54,680 bases of DNA from contig PHDM01000024.1 in NCBI GenBank assembly GCA_002840985.1, positions 1 through 54,680 of the forward strand, in the 5' to 3' direction. Below, in pieces: positions 17,623 to 27,209 of the stretch (the stretch's first letter is position 1; every line of letters starts with the position of its first letter). The stretch is from Bacteroidetes bacterium HGW-Bacteroidetes-17. Lineage in GTDB: Bacteria; Bacteroidota; Bacteroidia; Bacteroidales; GCA-2711565. The notes under the pieces were generated by a model. It was not told the origin of the DNA. It ran no database searches and saw only the letters and a program-made list of their open reading frames with translations. The translations under genes were made by a program, and so were the position numbers.

Positions 17623-17838
17623 CTAATTTGAAACTAAATAGATGTTTCCTGCATTTTTCGTTTTGAAAACATTAACGGCTTTTGCATAATTTAAAATATT
17701 ACGCAATACCTTGTCGCTTGGACCATCATGAATATTATCCGCAAATCCTGAATTAATCTCGCAATCGAAAAATTCAAGAGTGGGTTTTGTATTTGGGGCG
17801 TCTAATAGTTCGTGATAGAGAGTAAAAGTTTTTTTCAT
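17623..17838 (-). CDS. Small protein of unknown function (71 aa)
   Basis: I do not recognise a family. The protein starts MKKTFTLYHELL, is soluble and mixed alpha/beta, and contains the stretch SDKVLRNILNYAKAVNVFKTKNAGNIYLVSN, which looks like a compact helix-strand unit. It has one Cys and no signal peptide or membrane segment. It appears to be a real gene: it has a good ATG start, fills the space between the ECF sigma gene (80 nt upstream, same strand) and a strong terminator 20 nt after its stop, and has normal codon use for the window. It may be co-transcribed with the sigma factor. Confidence 0.65.
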   Translation of the reverse strand: MKKTFTLYHELLDAPNTKPTLEFFDCEINSGFADNIHDGPSDKVLRNILNYAKAVNVFKTKNAGNIYLVSN

Positions 17839-17918
17839 GTAAATTAAATTAATTACTACTCGCTTTAACGAAATAAGAACGGCCTGATATTTTTTATATT
17901 GTATAGATTAAATATTTT

Positions 17919-18509
17919 TTACAATGTAAGTATGATGTTTTTATCCTTCACTAATTTCCTCAGATTAATCAGTGCATATCTCATTCTTCCTAAAGCAGTG
18001 TTTATACTAACATCCGTTTGGTCGGCAATATCTTTAAAACTCATTCCAACATAGTGCCTCAGATATAAAACTTCTTTTTGTTCGGGAGGTAGATATTCGA
18101 TTAATGAGCGAACATCATTGTGTATTTGTTCCGTAATTATTTTCTCTTCAATGGAATGATCTTTTGCTGAAATGGTATCAAAAATATTGAAATCCCCATT
18201 ATTATTATTCTCCATCACTGGAATTCTTTTCGCTTTTCTAAAAAAGTCAATGATCAGATTATGGGCAATTCTCATCACCCATTGTATAAATTTACCTTCT
18301 TCTTTATAAGCACCGGCTTTTATTGTATTGATGACCTTAATAAAGGTATCCTGAAAAATATCATCCGCTAATTGACGGTCTTTTACGACCATCAAAATAT
18401 AAGCAAAAACCCTATTTTTGTGACGATTTATCAGTGATTCGAGACAACTAATTTCACCATCTAAATATCTATCAATTAACTCTTTATCGTTAACTCTTAC
18501 GACTTTCAT
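17919..18509 (-). CDS. ECF-type RNA polymerase sigma factor
   Basis: The 196-residue protein has sigma region 2 (about 20-90: ADDIFQDTFIKVINTI, then GKFIQWVMRIAHNLIIDFFRK) and region 4 (about 130-185: YLPPEQKEVLYLRHYVGMSFKDIADQTDVSINTALGRMRYALINLRK), joined by a short linker with an N-rich stretch. There is no region 1 or 3, as in ECF sigmas. No anti-sigma gene is adjacent, so control may be transcriptional: a near-perfect housekeeping promoter lies upstream at 18642-18672, and a 9-bp inverted repeat sits in the roughly 125-nt leader. The 71-residue protein downstream may be its operon partner. Confidence 0.92.
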   Translation of the reverse strand: MKVVRVNDKELIDRYLDGEISCLESLINRHKNRVFAYILMVVKDRQLADDIFQDTFIKVINTIKAGAYKEEGKFIQWVMRIAHNLIIDFFRKAKRIPVMENNNNGDFNIFDTISAKDHSIEEKIITEQIHNDVRSLIEYLPPEQKEVLYLRHYVGMSFKDIADQTDVSINTALGRMRYALINLRKLVKDKNIILTL

Positions 18510-18588
18510 AAAGCCTCCCTCTTAAATTAAGTTATTACTAAAAAAGGGTAGATATTTATTCGATAATTAGTCCTCCATTTTAAGGGCA

Positions 18589-18612
18589 TATATCTTATAA
18601 AACTAAGATATA
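18589..18612. promoter_or_regulatory. 9-bp perfect inverted repeat in the sigma-factor leader
   Basis: TATATCTTA (18589-18597) and TAAGATATA (18604-18612) are exact complements around a 6-nt loop. It lies just downstream of the predicted start of the sigma transcript. Its AT-rich make-up suggests an operator rather than a stable RNA hairpin. Confidence 0.4.
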
Positions 18613-18641
18613 GCAAACGTTTCAACTTGTTTTAATTAATG

Positions 18642-18672
18642 CAAATATATGGATTTTATCAATTATTGCAAA
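18642..18672 (-). promoter_or_regulatory. Consensus Bacteroidota promoter for the sigma-factor gene
   Basis: On the - strand TTTG (18672-18669), 19 nt, then TATATTTG (18649-18642) match the primary-sigma consensus of Bacteroidota exactly in both boxes and in spacing. The predicted start is near 18635, leaving about 125 nt of leader. Confidence 0.7.
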
Positions 18673-18681
18673 TATTATTAA

Positions 18682-18689
18682 TAATTTTG
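18682..18689 (+). promoter_or_regulatory. Candidate -7 promoter element for uvrA
   Basis: TAATTTTG fits TAnnTTTG, 37 nt before the uvrA start. No TTTG lies at the expected distance. The element is about 10 bp from the -33 box of the divergent sigma promoter, so the two promoters may interfere. Confidence 0.4.
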
Positions 18690-18726
18690 CATTTTTTAAC
18701 ATTTACCAAAACTGTGCTCTCAACGA

Positions 18727-21543
18727 ATGAATCCAGATCAATTAAGTTCAAAAGATTTTATCATCATATCCAAAGCCAGAGTTCATAACCTCAAGAATTT
18801 GAGCGTGGCCATCCCCAGAAATAAACTTGTTGTAATTACAGGCTTATCTGGTTCCGGAAAATCATCCCTTGCTTTTGACACTTTATATGCCGAAGGCCAG
18901 CGAAGGTATGTTGAAAGCTTAAGCTCCTACGCCCGGCAATTTCTGGGTCGCATGAGCAAACCCGAAGTTGATTATATCAGAGGGATTTCGCCGGCAATAG
19001 CCATCGAGCAAAAAGTAAACACCAAAAATCCCCGTTCAACTGTAGGCACATCGACCGAAATATACGAATATTTAAAATTACTTTTCGCCCGAATTGGTAA
19101 AACCTATTCACCCATCTCCAACCATCAAGTAAAACGTCACAAGGTTTCAGATGTTACTGACTTTATTTTAAACCTTGAGGAAGAAAGCAGTTTGATGATC
19201 CTCTCCCCCATTCAATTAGTTAAAGGGCGGAAACTCAATGATCAATTAAAAATATTAATGCAACAAGGTTTTAGCAGAATTGTTATTGATGGTAATATTT
19301 TTAAAATTAGTGATTATTTGGAGGAAGTACAGAAACCTTCTTCAAAAACAAAGATATTCATACTTATCGATCGTTTCATTGTCAAGAAAGATGATGAAGA
19401 TTTAAAATCACGCATGGGTGATTCTATACAGACAGCTTTTTATGAAGGCAACGGTAGTTGCATTATTGAATATAATTATTACGAGAAAAACCATCAGGAA
19501 TATTTTTCGAATAAATTCGAGTTGGACGACATCACTTTTGAAGAACCTACCGTAAATTTTTTCACGTTCAACAATCCTTTTGGCGCATGCAAAACCTGTG
19601 AAGGGTTTGGCAGTGTTATAGGAATTGATAAAGATCTTGTAATCCCTAATAAAACGCTTTCGATATATGATGAGGCAATTGCCTGTTGGAAGGGTGAAAA
19701 AATGAGTGAGTACAAAGATAAACTCGTATTTAATGCTTACAAATTTGATTTCCCAATTCATAAGCCTTATCATGAATTAAGCGAAGACCAAAAAGAACTT
19801 CTTTGGACTGGCAACAAATACTTTGAAGGGATTGATGAATTTTTCAGACAAGTTGAAGAGCAAACTTACAAGGTTCAATACAGGGTGATGTTATCCAGAT
19901 ATAGAGGAAAAACAATTTGTCCTGATTGCCTGGGTACACGATTAAGAGTAGATGCTTCATATGTTAAAATTGCTAAAAAATCAATTCTTGAATTGGTGCT
20001 AAGCCCAATTGACAAGCTTTTGATTTTTTTTAAAGAACTGGAGTTAGATAAACACGATCAACAAATTGCGAAACGATTACTTACAGAAATCATTAACCGG
20101 CTTCAATTCCTTTCAGATGTTGGTTTGGGCTATCTCACATTGAACCGGAAATCAAACAGTTTATCCGGTGGCGAATCGCAGCGCATTAACCTGGCCACAT
20201 CGCTCGGAAGCAGCCTCGTCGGATCAATGTACATTCTCGATGAACCAAGTATTGGTCTTCATCCCCGCGATACTCAAAGATTGATAGGGGTATTGATTAA
20301 GTTGCGGGATATAGGAAATACGGTTATTGTTGTTGAACATGACGAAGACATTATCAAGAAAGCCGATCAAATTATAGATATCGGTCCGGAAGCAGGAATT
20401 CATGGAGGTGAGCTGGTTTTTCAAGGCCGGTTTCCCGAACTTCAAAATAGCGAAACGCTAACTGCCCAATACATGAATGGAAGAAAATCAATTCCCATTC
20501 CAAAGAAAAGAAAATTGTGGAATGAACATATTCTGATTGAAGGTGCTGAAGAAAATAATTTAAAAGGCATCAGTGTTAAAATTCCGTTGAACATCATGAC
20601 CGTTATTACCGGTGTAAGTGGTTCAGGGAAGACTTCATTGGTAAAAGGAATTCTTTTTCCTGCGCTCAAAAAACGTTACGGTGGATTCAGTGGAAATACA
20701 GGGAAGTACAAATACATTAATGGGAGCATTGAAAAACTGAGCGATATCGAGTTCATCGACCAGAACCCGATCGGGCGATCATCAAGATCCAATCCGGCCA
20801 CCTACGTTAAAGCTTATGATGAAATAAGAAACTTATTTGCTGATCAAAAATTATCAAAAACAAGAGGATATAAACCTGGATTTTTCTCGTTTAACATACC
20901 CGGTGGCAGATGTGAAACTTGTGAAGGAGATGGAACTGTAAATATCGAAATGCAGTTTATGGCCGACATACAGCTGGTGTGCGAAGAATGTCATGGAACC
21001 CGATTTAAAGAAGAAGTACTGGATGTTAAATATAAGGATAAATCGATTTCCGACATTTTAAACATGACCATCAATGAAGCCATTGAATATTTTGATGGTG
21101 GCGCCGATATTACAGCCACAGAGAAAAGAATTATCTCAAAATTATTACCCCTACAAGATGTTGGCTTAGGGTATCTGGGATTAGGCCAGCCATCGAGTAC
21201 CATGAGCGGTGGTGAGGCTCAACGTATCAAACTGGCATATTTCCTTACCAAAGGGATTTCGGAACAACCAACCATGTTTATATTTGATGAACCTACAACA
21301 GGGCTTCATTTTCATGACATTTCAAATTTACTCTCAGCTTTCAGGGCATTAATAAGTAAGGGTCATACATTGGTAATCATAGAGCATAATTCGGAAATTA
21401 TTAAATCAGCCGATTGGATTATTGATTTAGGACCTGAAGGAGGTGATTTGGGAGGGAATATTGTTTTCGAAGGCATTCCGGAAGATCTAATAAAAAATGA
21501 GAAATCATACACCGCGAAGTATTTGAAAAACAAATTTCATTAA
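18727..21543 (+). CDS. uvrA: Excinuclease ABC subunit A
   Basis: At 938 residues it is full length. The first ATPase has Walker [10 protein letters not shown] (residues 39-47) followed by the characteristic [18 protein letters not shown]. The second has GVSGSGKTS from G629. Zinc-module cysteines appear as CKTC (288, 291) with CPDC (398, 401), and as CETC (729, 732) with CEEC (752, 755). Both ABC signatures are present ([24 protein letters not shown]). It recognises bulky DNA damage and loads UvrB in nucleotide excision repair. It is divergent from the ECF sigma gene and 35 nt ahead of the tRNA-editing gene. Confidence 0.98.
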   Translation: MNPDQLSSKDFIIISKARVHNLKNLSVAIPRNKLVVITGLSGSGKSSLAFDTLYAEGQRRYVESLSSYARQFLGRMSKPEVDYIRGISPAIAIEQKVNTKNPRSTVGTSTEIYEYLKLLFARIGKTYSPISNHQVKRHKVSDVTDFILNLEEESSLMILSPIQLVKGRKLNDQLKILMQQGFSRIVIDGNIFKISDYLEEVQKPSSKTKIFILIDRFIVKKDDEDLKSRMGDSIQTAFYEGNGSCIIEYNYYEKNHQEYFSNKFELDDITFEEPTVNFFTFNNPFGACKTCEGFGSVIGIDKDLVIPNKTLSIYDEAIACWKGEKMSEYKDKLVFNAYKFDFPIHKPYHELSEDQKELLWTGNKYFEGIDEFFRQVEEQTYKVQYRVMLSRYRGKTICPDCLGTRLRVDASYVKIAKKSILELVLSPIDKLLIFFKELELDKHDQQIAKRLLTEIINRLQFLSDVGLGYLTLNRKSNSLSGGESQRINLATSLGSSLVGSMYILDEPSIGLHPRDTQRLIGVLIKLRDIGNTVIVVEHDEDIIKKADQIIDIGPEAGIHGGELVFQGRFPELQNSETLTAQYMNGRKSIPIPKKRKLWNEHILIEGAEENNLKGISVKIPLNIMTVITGVSGSGKTSLVKGILFPALKKRYGGFSGNTGKYKYINGSIEKLSDIEFIDQNPIGRSSRSNPATYVKAYDEIRNLFADQKLSKTRGYKPGFFSFNIPGGRCETCEGDGTVNIEMQFMADIQLVCEECHGTRFKEEVLDVKYKDKSISDILNMTINEAIEYFDGGADITATEKRIISKLLPLQDVGLGYLGLGQPSSTMSGGEAQRIKLAYFLTKGISEQPTMFIFDEPTTGLHFHDISNLLSAFRALISKGHTLVIIEHNSEIIKSADWIIDLGPEGGDLGGNIVFEGIPEDLIKNEKSYTAKYLKNKFH

Positions 21544-21578
21544 TCAAAAATCATCATTGATTCATTAAATCTCATAAA

Positions 21579-22073
21579 ATGAGCAGAAAGGAAAAGGTTT
21601 TTAATGTATTGTCAGAATTAAATATCAATTATATTCTCACGAATCATCCCCCCGTGCCAACTGTTGAAGAAGCTGCAAAATATTGGGTTGATCTGGATGC
21701 TGCCCATTGCAAAAATTTATTCTTCAGAAACCATAAAGGTGATAAACACTATCTTGTATTATTGGACCATCGCCAATCATTGGCTATTAAAGATCTGGAG
21801 CAAAGGTTAAAACAAGGAAAAATCAGTTTTGCTTCTGCAGAACGGTTGGATAAATTCCTGGGATTGATAGCCGGTTCTGTTTCTCCTTTCGGACTAATTA
21901 ATGATCTTGAAAATCATGTTCATGTATTCATCGATAAAAACTTGGAGCATGTCGAAAAGATCAGTTTTCACCCCAATGATAATACCGCAACTTTAGTACT
22001 TTCGTTAAAAGATTTTATAAAATTCCTCAAATGGTCGGGGAATAATTACGAATTTATTAACCTTTATGATTAA
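21579..22073 (+). CDS. YbaK-family Ala-tRNA(Pro) editing deacylase (ProXp-ala/PrdX type)
   Basis: This 164-residue stand-alone YbaK/EbsC-fold protein shows the pattern seen in prolyl-tRNA synthetase associated proteins: the N-terminal NHPPVPTVEEAAKYWVDLDAAHCKNLFFRN, the central YLVLLDHRQSLAIKDLEQRL and the GLIAGSVSPFGLINDLENHVHVFIDKNL loop. The family hydrolyses Ala mischarged on tRNA-Pro in the cytosol. The Lys in C-K-N-L-F lies in the expected active site. It starts 35 nt after uvrA, so co-transcription is possible, though the functions are unrelated. A long inverted repeat begins at its stop codon. Confidence 0.88.
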   Translation: MSRKEKVFNVLSELNINYILTNHPPVPTVEEAAKYWVDLDAAHCKNLFFRNHKGDKHYLVLLDHRQSLAIKDLEQRLKQGKISFASAERLDKFLGLIAGSVSPFGLINDLENHVHVFIDKNLEHVEKISFHPNDNTATLVLSLKDFIKFLKWSGNNYEFINLYD

Positions 22074-22114
22074 GATGAATCAGATTCCGACTGACCAAAA
22101 TAAGATTCATCTTA
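22071..22114. repeat. 11-bp perfect inverted repeat starting at the stop codon of the editing gene
   Basis: TAAGATGAATC (22071-22081) and GATTCATCTTA (22104-22114) are exact complements around a 22-nt loop. The left arm includes the TAA stop codon of the upstream gene, and the right arm ends 23 nt before the dipeptidase start. There is no T-run, so it is a poor terminator; it may protect an mRNA end or serve as an operator. Confidence 0.45.
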
Positions 22115-22137
22115 TATATAATAATTTAAACTAACCA

Positions 22138-23355
22138 ATGAAAAAGAATGCCTTATTCCTTGCATCCATAGCAATTGCTCTTGCATCATGCAATACCGGT
22201 CCTAAATTTAAAAGTATTGAAGAAGAAGCTGCTTATATCCACAATAAAGTGTTTACGGTGGATTCGCATACGGATACTCCTATGAGCTTTAGCTCTAAAA
22301 GCTTTGACTTCAGTAAAGACAATAGTGCTTCCGGCAGAAGTAAAGTTGATATCCCACGCATGGAAAAAGGTGGACTTGATGGTATATTTCTGGCCGCATT
22401 TATTGGACAGGGCCCTCGAAACCCGGAAGCAAATTTAAAAGCCAAAGAAAGGGTGGACAATATCATTAAATCAATTTATGTAGAAGCAGAAAAAAATAAA
22501 GATAAAACTGGTATTGCCTTAAACTCCAAACAAGCTTATGAACTTGAAAAAGAAGGTAAGAGAGCATTATTTATCGGCATAGAAAATGGATACCCACTTG
22601 GAAATGAGATCTCATTAGTTGAGACTTATCATGATATGGGTGCGAGATACATTACTTTAGTTCACACAAAAAACAATGACATTTGTGATTCTTCAGGGGA
22701 TACAACCGAGTATCACGGCTTATCAGCATTTGGTGAAGAAGTGGTAAAAGAAATGAACCGAACTGGCATCATGATTGATGTTTCACATGCCTCTGATGAG
22801 AGTTTTTATGATGTGATTGCCTTAACCAAGGCGCCTATTATTGCTTCCCATTCTTGTGCACGTGCCTTATGTGATCATAATAGAAATATGACCGACGATA
22901 TGCTGAAAAAACTTGCAGAAAATGGAGGTGTGGTTCAAATGTGCATCTTAAGTGATTATGTAAAAACACCGGAACCTCAACCGGAAAGAGACAGTGCTAG
23001 AATGGCTATGCGTGAAAGATTCAAAAATTATGAGGATCTTGACGAAGCGCAAAAAGCAGAGCGAAGAAAAGAATGGTATGCCTTAGATAGTATTTATCCT
23101 CAAAAATTAGCTTATGTGACTGATGTTGTAGATCACATTGACCATATAGTTTCAATTGCCGGGATTGACCACGTTGGCATCGGGACTGATTTCGACGGCG
23201 GCGGCGGTGTTACCGACTGCAATGATGTTAGCCAAATGGGCAATATAACCCTTGAGTTGGTGAAACGCGGTTATACAGAAGATGACATCCGTAAAATCTG
23301 GGGAGCCAATCTCATGCGCGTACTATATGAAGTTGAAAGATTAGCTAAAAAATAG
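22138..23355 (+). CDS. M19 (renal-type) membrane dipeptidase, lipoprotein
   Basis: This 405-residue protein begins with a lipoprotein signal and lipobox ALASC (Cys 18). The M19 metal sites are visible as VDSHTDTP, GIENG (bridging Glu), DVSHASDESF and IASHSCARAL. The C-terminal HVGIGTDFDGGGG also matches family proteins. It should hydrolyse dipeptides, possibly including D-amino-acid forms, at the cell envelope with a binuclear zinc site. A helical insertion near 275-320 (rich in E, R and K) is common in Bacteroidota members. It is followed by a clear terminator and so forms its own or a short unit with the preceding gene. Confidence 0.93.
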   Translation: MKKNALFLASIAIALASCNTGPKFKSIEEEAAYIHNKVFTVDSHTDTPMSFSSKSFDFSKDNSASGRSKVDIPRMEKGGLDGIFLAAFIGQGPRNPEANLKAKERVDNIIKSIYVEAEKNKDKTGIALNSKQAYELEKEGKRALFIGIENGYPLGNEISLVETYHDMGARYITLVHTKNNDICDSSGDTTEYHGLSAFGEEVVKEMNRTGIMIDVSHASDESFYDVIALTKAPIIASHSCARALCDHNRNMTDDMLKKLAENGGVVQMCILSDYVKTPEPQPERDSARMAMRERFKNYEDLDEAQKAERRKEWYALDSIYPQKLAYVTDVVDHIDHIVSIAGIDHVGIGTDFDGGGGVTDCNDVSQMGNITLELVKRGYTEDDIRKIWGANLMRVLYEVERLAKK

Positions 23356-23382
23356 ATTCATATCTGAAACAAGATTTATAAG

Positions 23383-23411
23383 CCCGGGGCAAAATTTTGC
23401 TCCGGGTTTTT
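23383..23411 (+). terminator. Rho-independent terminator after the dipeptidase gene
   Basis: CCCGGGGCAAAA (23383-23394) pairs with TTTTGCTCCGGG (23395-23406) with one G-U pair, followed by TTTTT. The innermost A and T bases must open to form the loop. Confidence 0.85.
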
Positions 23412-23505
23412 ATATAAAAAAAGAAATTTCATATTTAATTAATTTGTTTAAATTTATTCGATCATATTATAAATACATTAACATAGCTAATACCGACTCA
23501 AAATA

Positions 23506-25665
23506 ATGAATAAGAAGAAGAGAATTAAAGGAATCCCAAAATATCATGGATTTAGAATTTATTTCTTTTCCACCTTATTATATTTCTTCCTCGTGATGCC
23601 AATTGTCGGAGTTTTATCTTTAAAATATAGCCCGGAATGGTTTCCTAATTCTGATTTTATAAAGACAGGATCAGGGGTTTCAATTAGAGTGGACACTACA
23701 AATAAGCCTTCCGGTAATATACAAAATGACCTTTCTGATAAGAAATCCATCGATACTACGGACTCTAATTTATATTTCGAAAACTCAGAATATAACAATA
23801 TTGAAAATTCAATCGATTCTATATTTAATAAACAAGTTTCAAGATCAGTACCGGAAATTAATAATATCAACAGGAATGAAACAACCGGTGATAATAGATT
23901 TATGGCCACTCTCAGTGTGCTCTTAAAACTCCTGTTATTAAGTTTTCTGGCAGGGCTTGCTTATAATCTACCTTTCAAAATATTTTTCAAGAAAAAAAGG
24001 TATGGCAAACCAATTCAAGACAAACTTTTTCAATATTGTAAAAAATTTTTAATAAAATCGCCGACAATAAATAGCCTTATTCTGTTAATCCCTTATGCAA
24101 TCAGCCTTGTCTATACTGTTTACACCTTACTCTTTGCTAAAAATATAGATAAAATAACTTCCAGATTCTTTATCCAATATTTTTTCATCTCACTGATAGC
24201 GACAATACTAACTATTATCTTCGTCTATTACTGGCAAAAGCACAGGGTGCAGATAAAATATATAGAACATGTTTTTTCAGGGGAAGAATTACGCAAACGA
24301 ATTTTTAATCTTAGAATTGGACGGATCAGAAACCGATTATGGGTTTCCAGTGGAATGACCACTTTGTTGCCTTTAATCATCGTTATATTTTATTTATTCC
24401 TGAGTATTACTTCGTTAAGAGATATAGAAGTATTAGAATTCACTGACGCACAATTAAAAATTTTGTTTGGCAACTACATGAACTTTTTTAGTGGGTCCAG
24501 TTTTGAGGAAATTAAAGGTTTATTTTATATCAATGCATTCGATAGTGCCCTTTTATTTGGAGGTATCTTTACAGGTATTTTTACCTCTTTCATTTACATT
24601 TTCCTTTTTATACGTTGGACCACCGAAGGCATTGTAGGTCCTGTAAGAGAACTTTTAGCCAATATGCAATTAACCGGTCAGGGCGAACTTGATCAATTCA
24701 GTATTGTTCGAACCAATGATGAAATTGGGGAACTTACGGAAGGATTTAATGAGATGTCGCAAAAATTACAGGATTATTTCGAAAACATTTCACGCATCAA
24801 TAAAGCAAATTCGCGATTTGTACCACGACAATTTATTGAGTTCTTAGGTAAAAATAGCATTGCAGATGTTCAGCTCGGCGATCAGGTGCAGAAGGAAATG
24901 ACCATTTTATTTTCGGATATTCGCGATTTTACAACGATTTCGGAAGTGATGACCCCAAAAGAAAATTTCGATTTCCTGAACAATTACCTTGGTTATATGG
25001 AACCCGTTATCAGACACAATCATGGGTTCATAGATAAGTTCATGGGTGATTCCATCATGGCTATTTTTAGTGAGAGCCCCGAAGATGCAATTAATGCAGC
25101 AATTGAAATGCGGATCAAACTTCAGGAATTCAATCAGGTTATGGGGCAATTTGGAAAGCCCCCGATTGACAGCGGAATTGGAATACATACCGGCATGCTA
25201 ATGCTCGGAATCGTAGGTGGTGAAGGCAGAATGGACGGAACGGTTATTTCTGATGCAGTAAATCTGGCTTCCCGAATCGAGGGATTAACAAAAATGTATG
25301 GTGGATCCATCATTATTTCTGAGGACACATTAATTAAACTCAACGATCCAAGTCAGTACAACTTCAGGTTCATTGATATTGTTAAAGTAAAGGGAAAAAG
25401 GGAAGCAGTTTATGTTTTTGAAATCATCGACGGCGAAACTTCATCGGTTAAAGCCTTGAAAATTGAGACCAAAGAAAAATTTGGAAAAGCTTTGCAGCAT
25501 TATAAAAATAAAAATCTTGAAGAAGCTTTAAAGCTTTTTAAAGAGGTTTGCCAAAAAAATAAATTTGATAAGGCATCAGGACTTTACATTGCAAGATGTC
25601 AGCGCTTTATCAAAGATGGTATTCCAAAAGATTGGGATGGGATTGAAGTGATTACGGAAAAATAG
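23506..25665 (+). CDS. Membrane class III adenylate cyclase with HAMP domain
   Basis: The 719-residue protein has an N-terminal membrane helix (about 18-38), a hydrophilic extracytoplasmic segment, further hydrophobic helices (about 140-160, 185-245, 285-305, 345-370), a HAMP-like segment (about 370-425, ending in ELTEGFNEMSQKLQDYFENI), the cyclase domain (about 460-640) and a TPR-like tail. Metal ligands D471 (FSDIRDF) and D515 (MGDSIMAIF), the adenine-selecting Lys at 511, and transition-state N586 and R590 (VNLASRIE) are all present, which predicts active ATP cyclisation. An HD-domain hydrolase follows 21 nt on and may degrade or respond to the product. The signal sensed is unknown. Confidence 0.88.
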   Translation: MNKKKRIKGIPKYHGFRIYFFSTLLYFFLVMPIVGVLSLKYSPEWFPNSDFIKTGSGVSIRVDTTNKPSGNIQNDLSDKKSIDTTDSNLYFENSEYNNIENSIDSIFNKQVSRSVPEINNINRNETTGDNRFMATLSVLLKLLLLSFLAGLAYNLPFKIFFKKKRYGKPIQDKLFQYCKKFLIKSPTINSLILLIPYAISLVYTVYTLLFAKNIDKITSRFFIQYFFISLIATILTIIFVYYWQKHRVQIKYIEHVFSGEELRKRIFNLRIGRIRNRLWVSSGMTTLLPLIIVIFYLFLSITSLRDIEVLEFTDAQLKILFGNYMNFFSGSSFEEIKGLFYINAFDSALLFGGIFTGIFTSFIYIFLFIRWTTEGIVGPVRELLANMQLTGQGELDQFSIVRTNDEIGELTEGFNEMSQKLQDYFENISRINKANSRFVPRQFIEFLGKNSIADVQLGDQVQKEMTILFSDIRDFTTISEVMTPKENFDFLNNYLGYMEPVIRHNHGFIDKFMGDSIMAIFSESPEDAINAAIEMRIKLQEFNQVMGQFGKPPIDSGIGIHTGMLMLGIVGGEGRMDGTVISDAVNLASRIEGLTKMYGGSIIISEDTLIKLNDPSQYNFRFIDIVKVKGKREAVYVFEIIDGETSSVKALKIETKEKFGKALQHYKNKNLEEALKLFKEVCQKNKFDKASGLYIARCQRFIKDGIPKDWDGIEVITEK

Positions 25666-25686
25666 TATGATTTTTAATAAAAACTT

Positions 25687-26271
25687 ATGGACTTTACTGG
25701 AGCAAAGGAATATATTTTAGAAAGGATTAAACAGGAACTGGATCCTCGTCTTGAATATCACACTATAGAACATACTTTAGATGTTTTGAACGCTGCTATT
25801 ATTATTGCCGAAAAAGAAGGTATTGGAAAATACGAGCTTGATTTAATAAAAACAGGCGCACTTTTTCATGATTCGGGAATTATTAAAACATATATCGGAC
25901 ACGAACATGCATCCATACAAATTGCACGCGAAGTGTTGCCCAAATTTGATTATACAAAAGGAGAAATTGACAGGATTGCTCACATGATTCTGGCTACACA
26001 ATTACCACAGGATGCATCTTCTTTTTTAGAACAGATATTATGTGATGCCGACCTCGACTATTTGGGAAGAGATGATTTTTTCATGGTTTCACTTCGTCTG
26101 TTTCATGAATGGAACGTATTGGGCATAAAGAAACTTACGCTCAAAGAGTGGTACAATTTACAAGTGGAGTTCCTGGGTGCTCATAAATATTTCACTTCAT
26201 GTGCCATTGACATGAGACGAAAAAAGAAACTGGAAAACCTTAAACAAATCAAAGAATTATTGTCAATATAA
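25687..26271 (+). CDS. HD-domain phosphohydrolase
   Basis: At 194 residues, it has the HD signature order: EYHTIEHTLDVL near residues 21-32, GALFHDSG (HD doublet near 58-59), HEHASIQIAREVL, and CDADLDYLGRDD as the last Asp ligand. All metal ligands of a mononuclear or binuclear HD site appear to be there. It lacks a GYP motif, so it is not a c-di-GMP esterase of that class. Position 21 nt after an adenylate cyclase suggests a cyclic-nucleotide or other nucleotide phosphodiesterase in one operon. The substrate is inferred from context only. Confidence 0.8.
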   Translation: MDFTGAKEYILERIKQELDPRLEYHTIEHTLDVLNAAIIIAEKEGIGKYELDLIKTGALFHDSGIIKTYIGHEHASIQIAREVLPKFDYTKGEIDRIAHMILATQLPQDASSFLEQILCDADLDYLGRDDFFMVSLRLFHEWNVLGIKKLTLKEWYNLQVEFLGAHKYFTSCAIDMRRKKKLENLKQIKELLSI

Positions 26272-26310
26272 AATGCATTTTATATTTTAAGACTTTTTAT
26301 AAAATATTTC

Positions 26311-26318
26311 TATATTTG
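26311..26318 (+). promoter_or_regulatory. Candidate -7 promoter element for the Usp gene
   Basis: TATATTTG fits TAnnTTTG exactly and lies 37 nt before the start codon. No -33 TTTG is seen. Confidence 0.4.
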
Positions 26319-26355
26319 TGCAAGAAAAATATTTAACGCAAAATTTTGGTCGTAC

Positions 26356-27159
26356 ATGGAAACAAAAATGAACATTTTATTAGTCCCAACCGACTTTTCT
26401 GAAGTTGGAAATAATGCCATTGACATGGCTGCGAAATCAGCAAAATTACTAAAATACAAATTATGCTTACTTCATGTAATTGAGAGCGAAGATGCATCTG
26501 CGGCTGCAAAACTTGATCATCTTGCAACTGAAGTAAAAAACAAATTTGGTATTGAAGTTCAAACCATCATCCGCAAAGGCAGCATCTTTACTACCATTGG
26601 TCAAACTGCAAAAGATATTGGTGCCAAATTACTTTTCATGGGCACACATGGAAAAGTTGGTTTACAAAAGGTAACCGGAAGTTTTGCAATTAAAGTTGTT
26701 ACAAGTTCTGAAACACCTGTGATTGTAGTTCAGAAACGTCCTTTTGAGAAAACATTTAAAGATATTGTTCTACCAATAACCACTGATTACGGCCCATGGG
26801 AAAAAACCAAATGGTCAGAATATATCGCTAAAGAATTTAATGCAAAAATTCATATTCATCACTTAAATACAGAAAGTATCGCTAAAGCAGTTGAAACGAT
26901 TACTGCACATTTTAAGGAAAACAAAGTTGCTTTTACTGTGAAAGTTGCAGAAAAATCAGGTAATTTCGAAAAACAAGTAGTTGATTATGCAACGAGTATA
27001 AATTCCGAACTTATCATGATCATGACAAATCCTTCTAAAGGACTAACTAACTTTATTTTGGGAAGTTATGACGAAGACATTCTCTTTAACACTCCTCAAA
27101 TTCCGGTAATGTGTATCAACCCACGTGATGTTAATTGGAAGAAGATTGTTTCCAGATAA
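26356..27159 (+). CDS. Tandem-domain universal stress protein
   Basis: The 267-residue protein has two Usp folds. The first (about 5-132) starts MNILLVPTDFSEVGNNAIDMAAKSA and contains the nucleotide-loop pattern MGTHGKVGLQKVTGS. The second (about 138-265) is more divergent, opening with FKDIVLPITTDYGPWE and ending with SKGLTNFILGSYDEDILFNTPQIPVMCI. Only the first copy has a near-canonical G-x2-G-x8-G-S ATP loop, so the second may have lost nucleotide binding. Such tandem Usp proteins are common in Bacteroidota, cytosolic, and respond to stress or energy state. The gene has its own promoter-like element and terminator. Confidence 0.88.
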   Translation: METKMNILLVPTDFSEVGNNAIDMAAKSAKLLKYKLCLLHVIESEDASAAAKLDHLATEVKNKFGIEVQTIIRKGSIFTTIGQTAKDIGAKLLFMGTHGKVGLQKVTGSFAIKVVTSSETPVIVVQKRPFEKTFKDIVLPITTDYGPWEKTKWSEYIAKEFNAKIHIHHLNTESIAKAVETITAHFKENKVAFTVKVAEKSGNFEKQVVDYATSINSELIMIMTNPSKGLTNFILGSYDEDILFNTPQIPVMCINPRDVNWKKIVSR

Positions 27160-27177
27160 TCTGATCAAAATATTTGA

Positions 27178-27205
27178 AAAGCCTCGAAATTACGGGGCTT
27201 TTTTT
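27178..27205 (+). terminator. Rho-independent terminator after the Usp gene
   Basis: AAAGCCTCG (27178-27186) pairs with CGGGGCTTT (27193-27201) with one G-U pair around a 6-nt loop, and the T-run continues to 27205. Confidence 0.85.
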
Positions 27206-27209
27206 ATGT

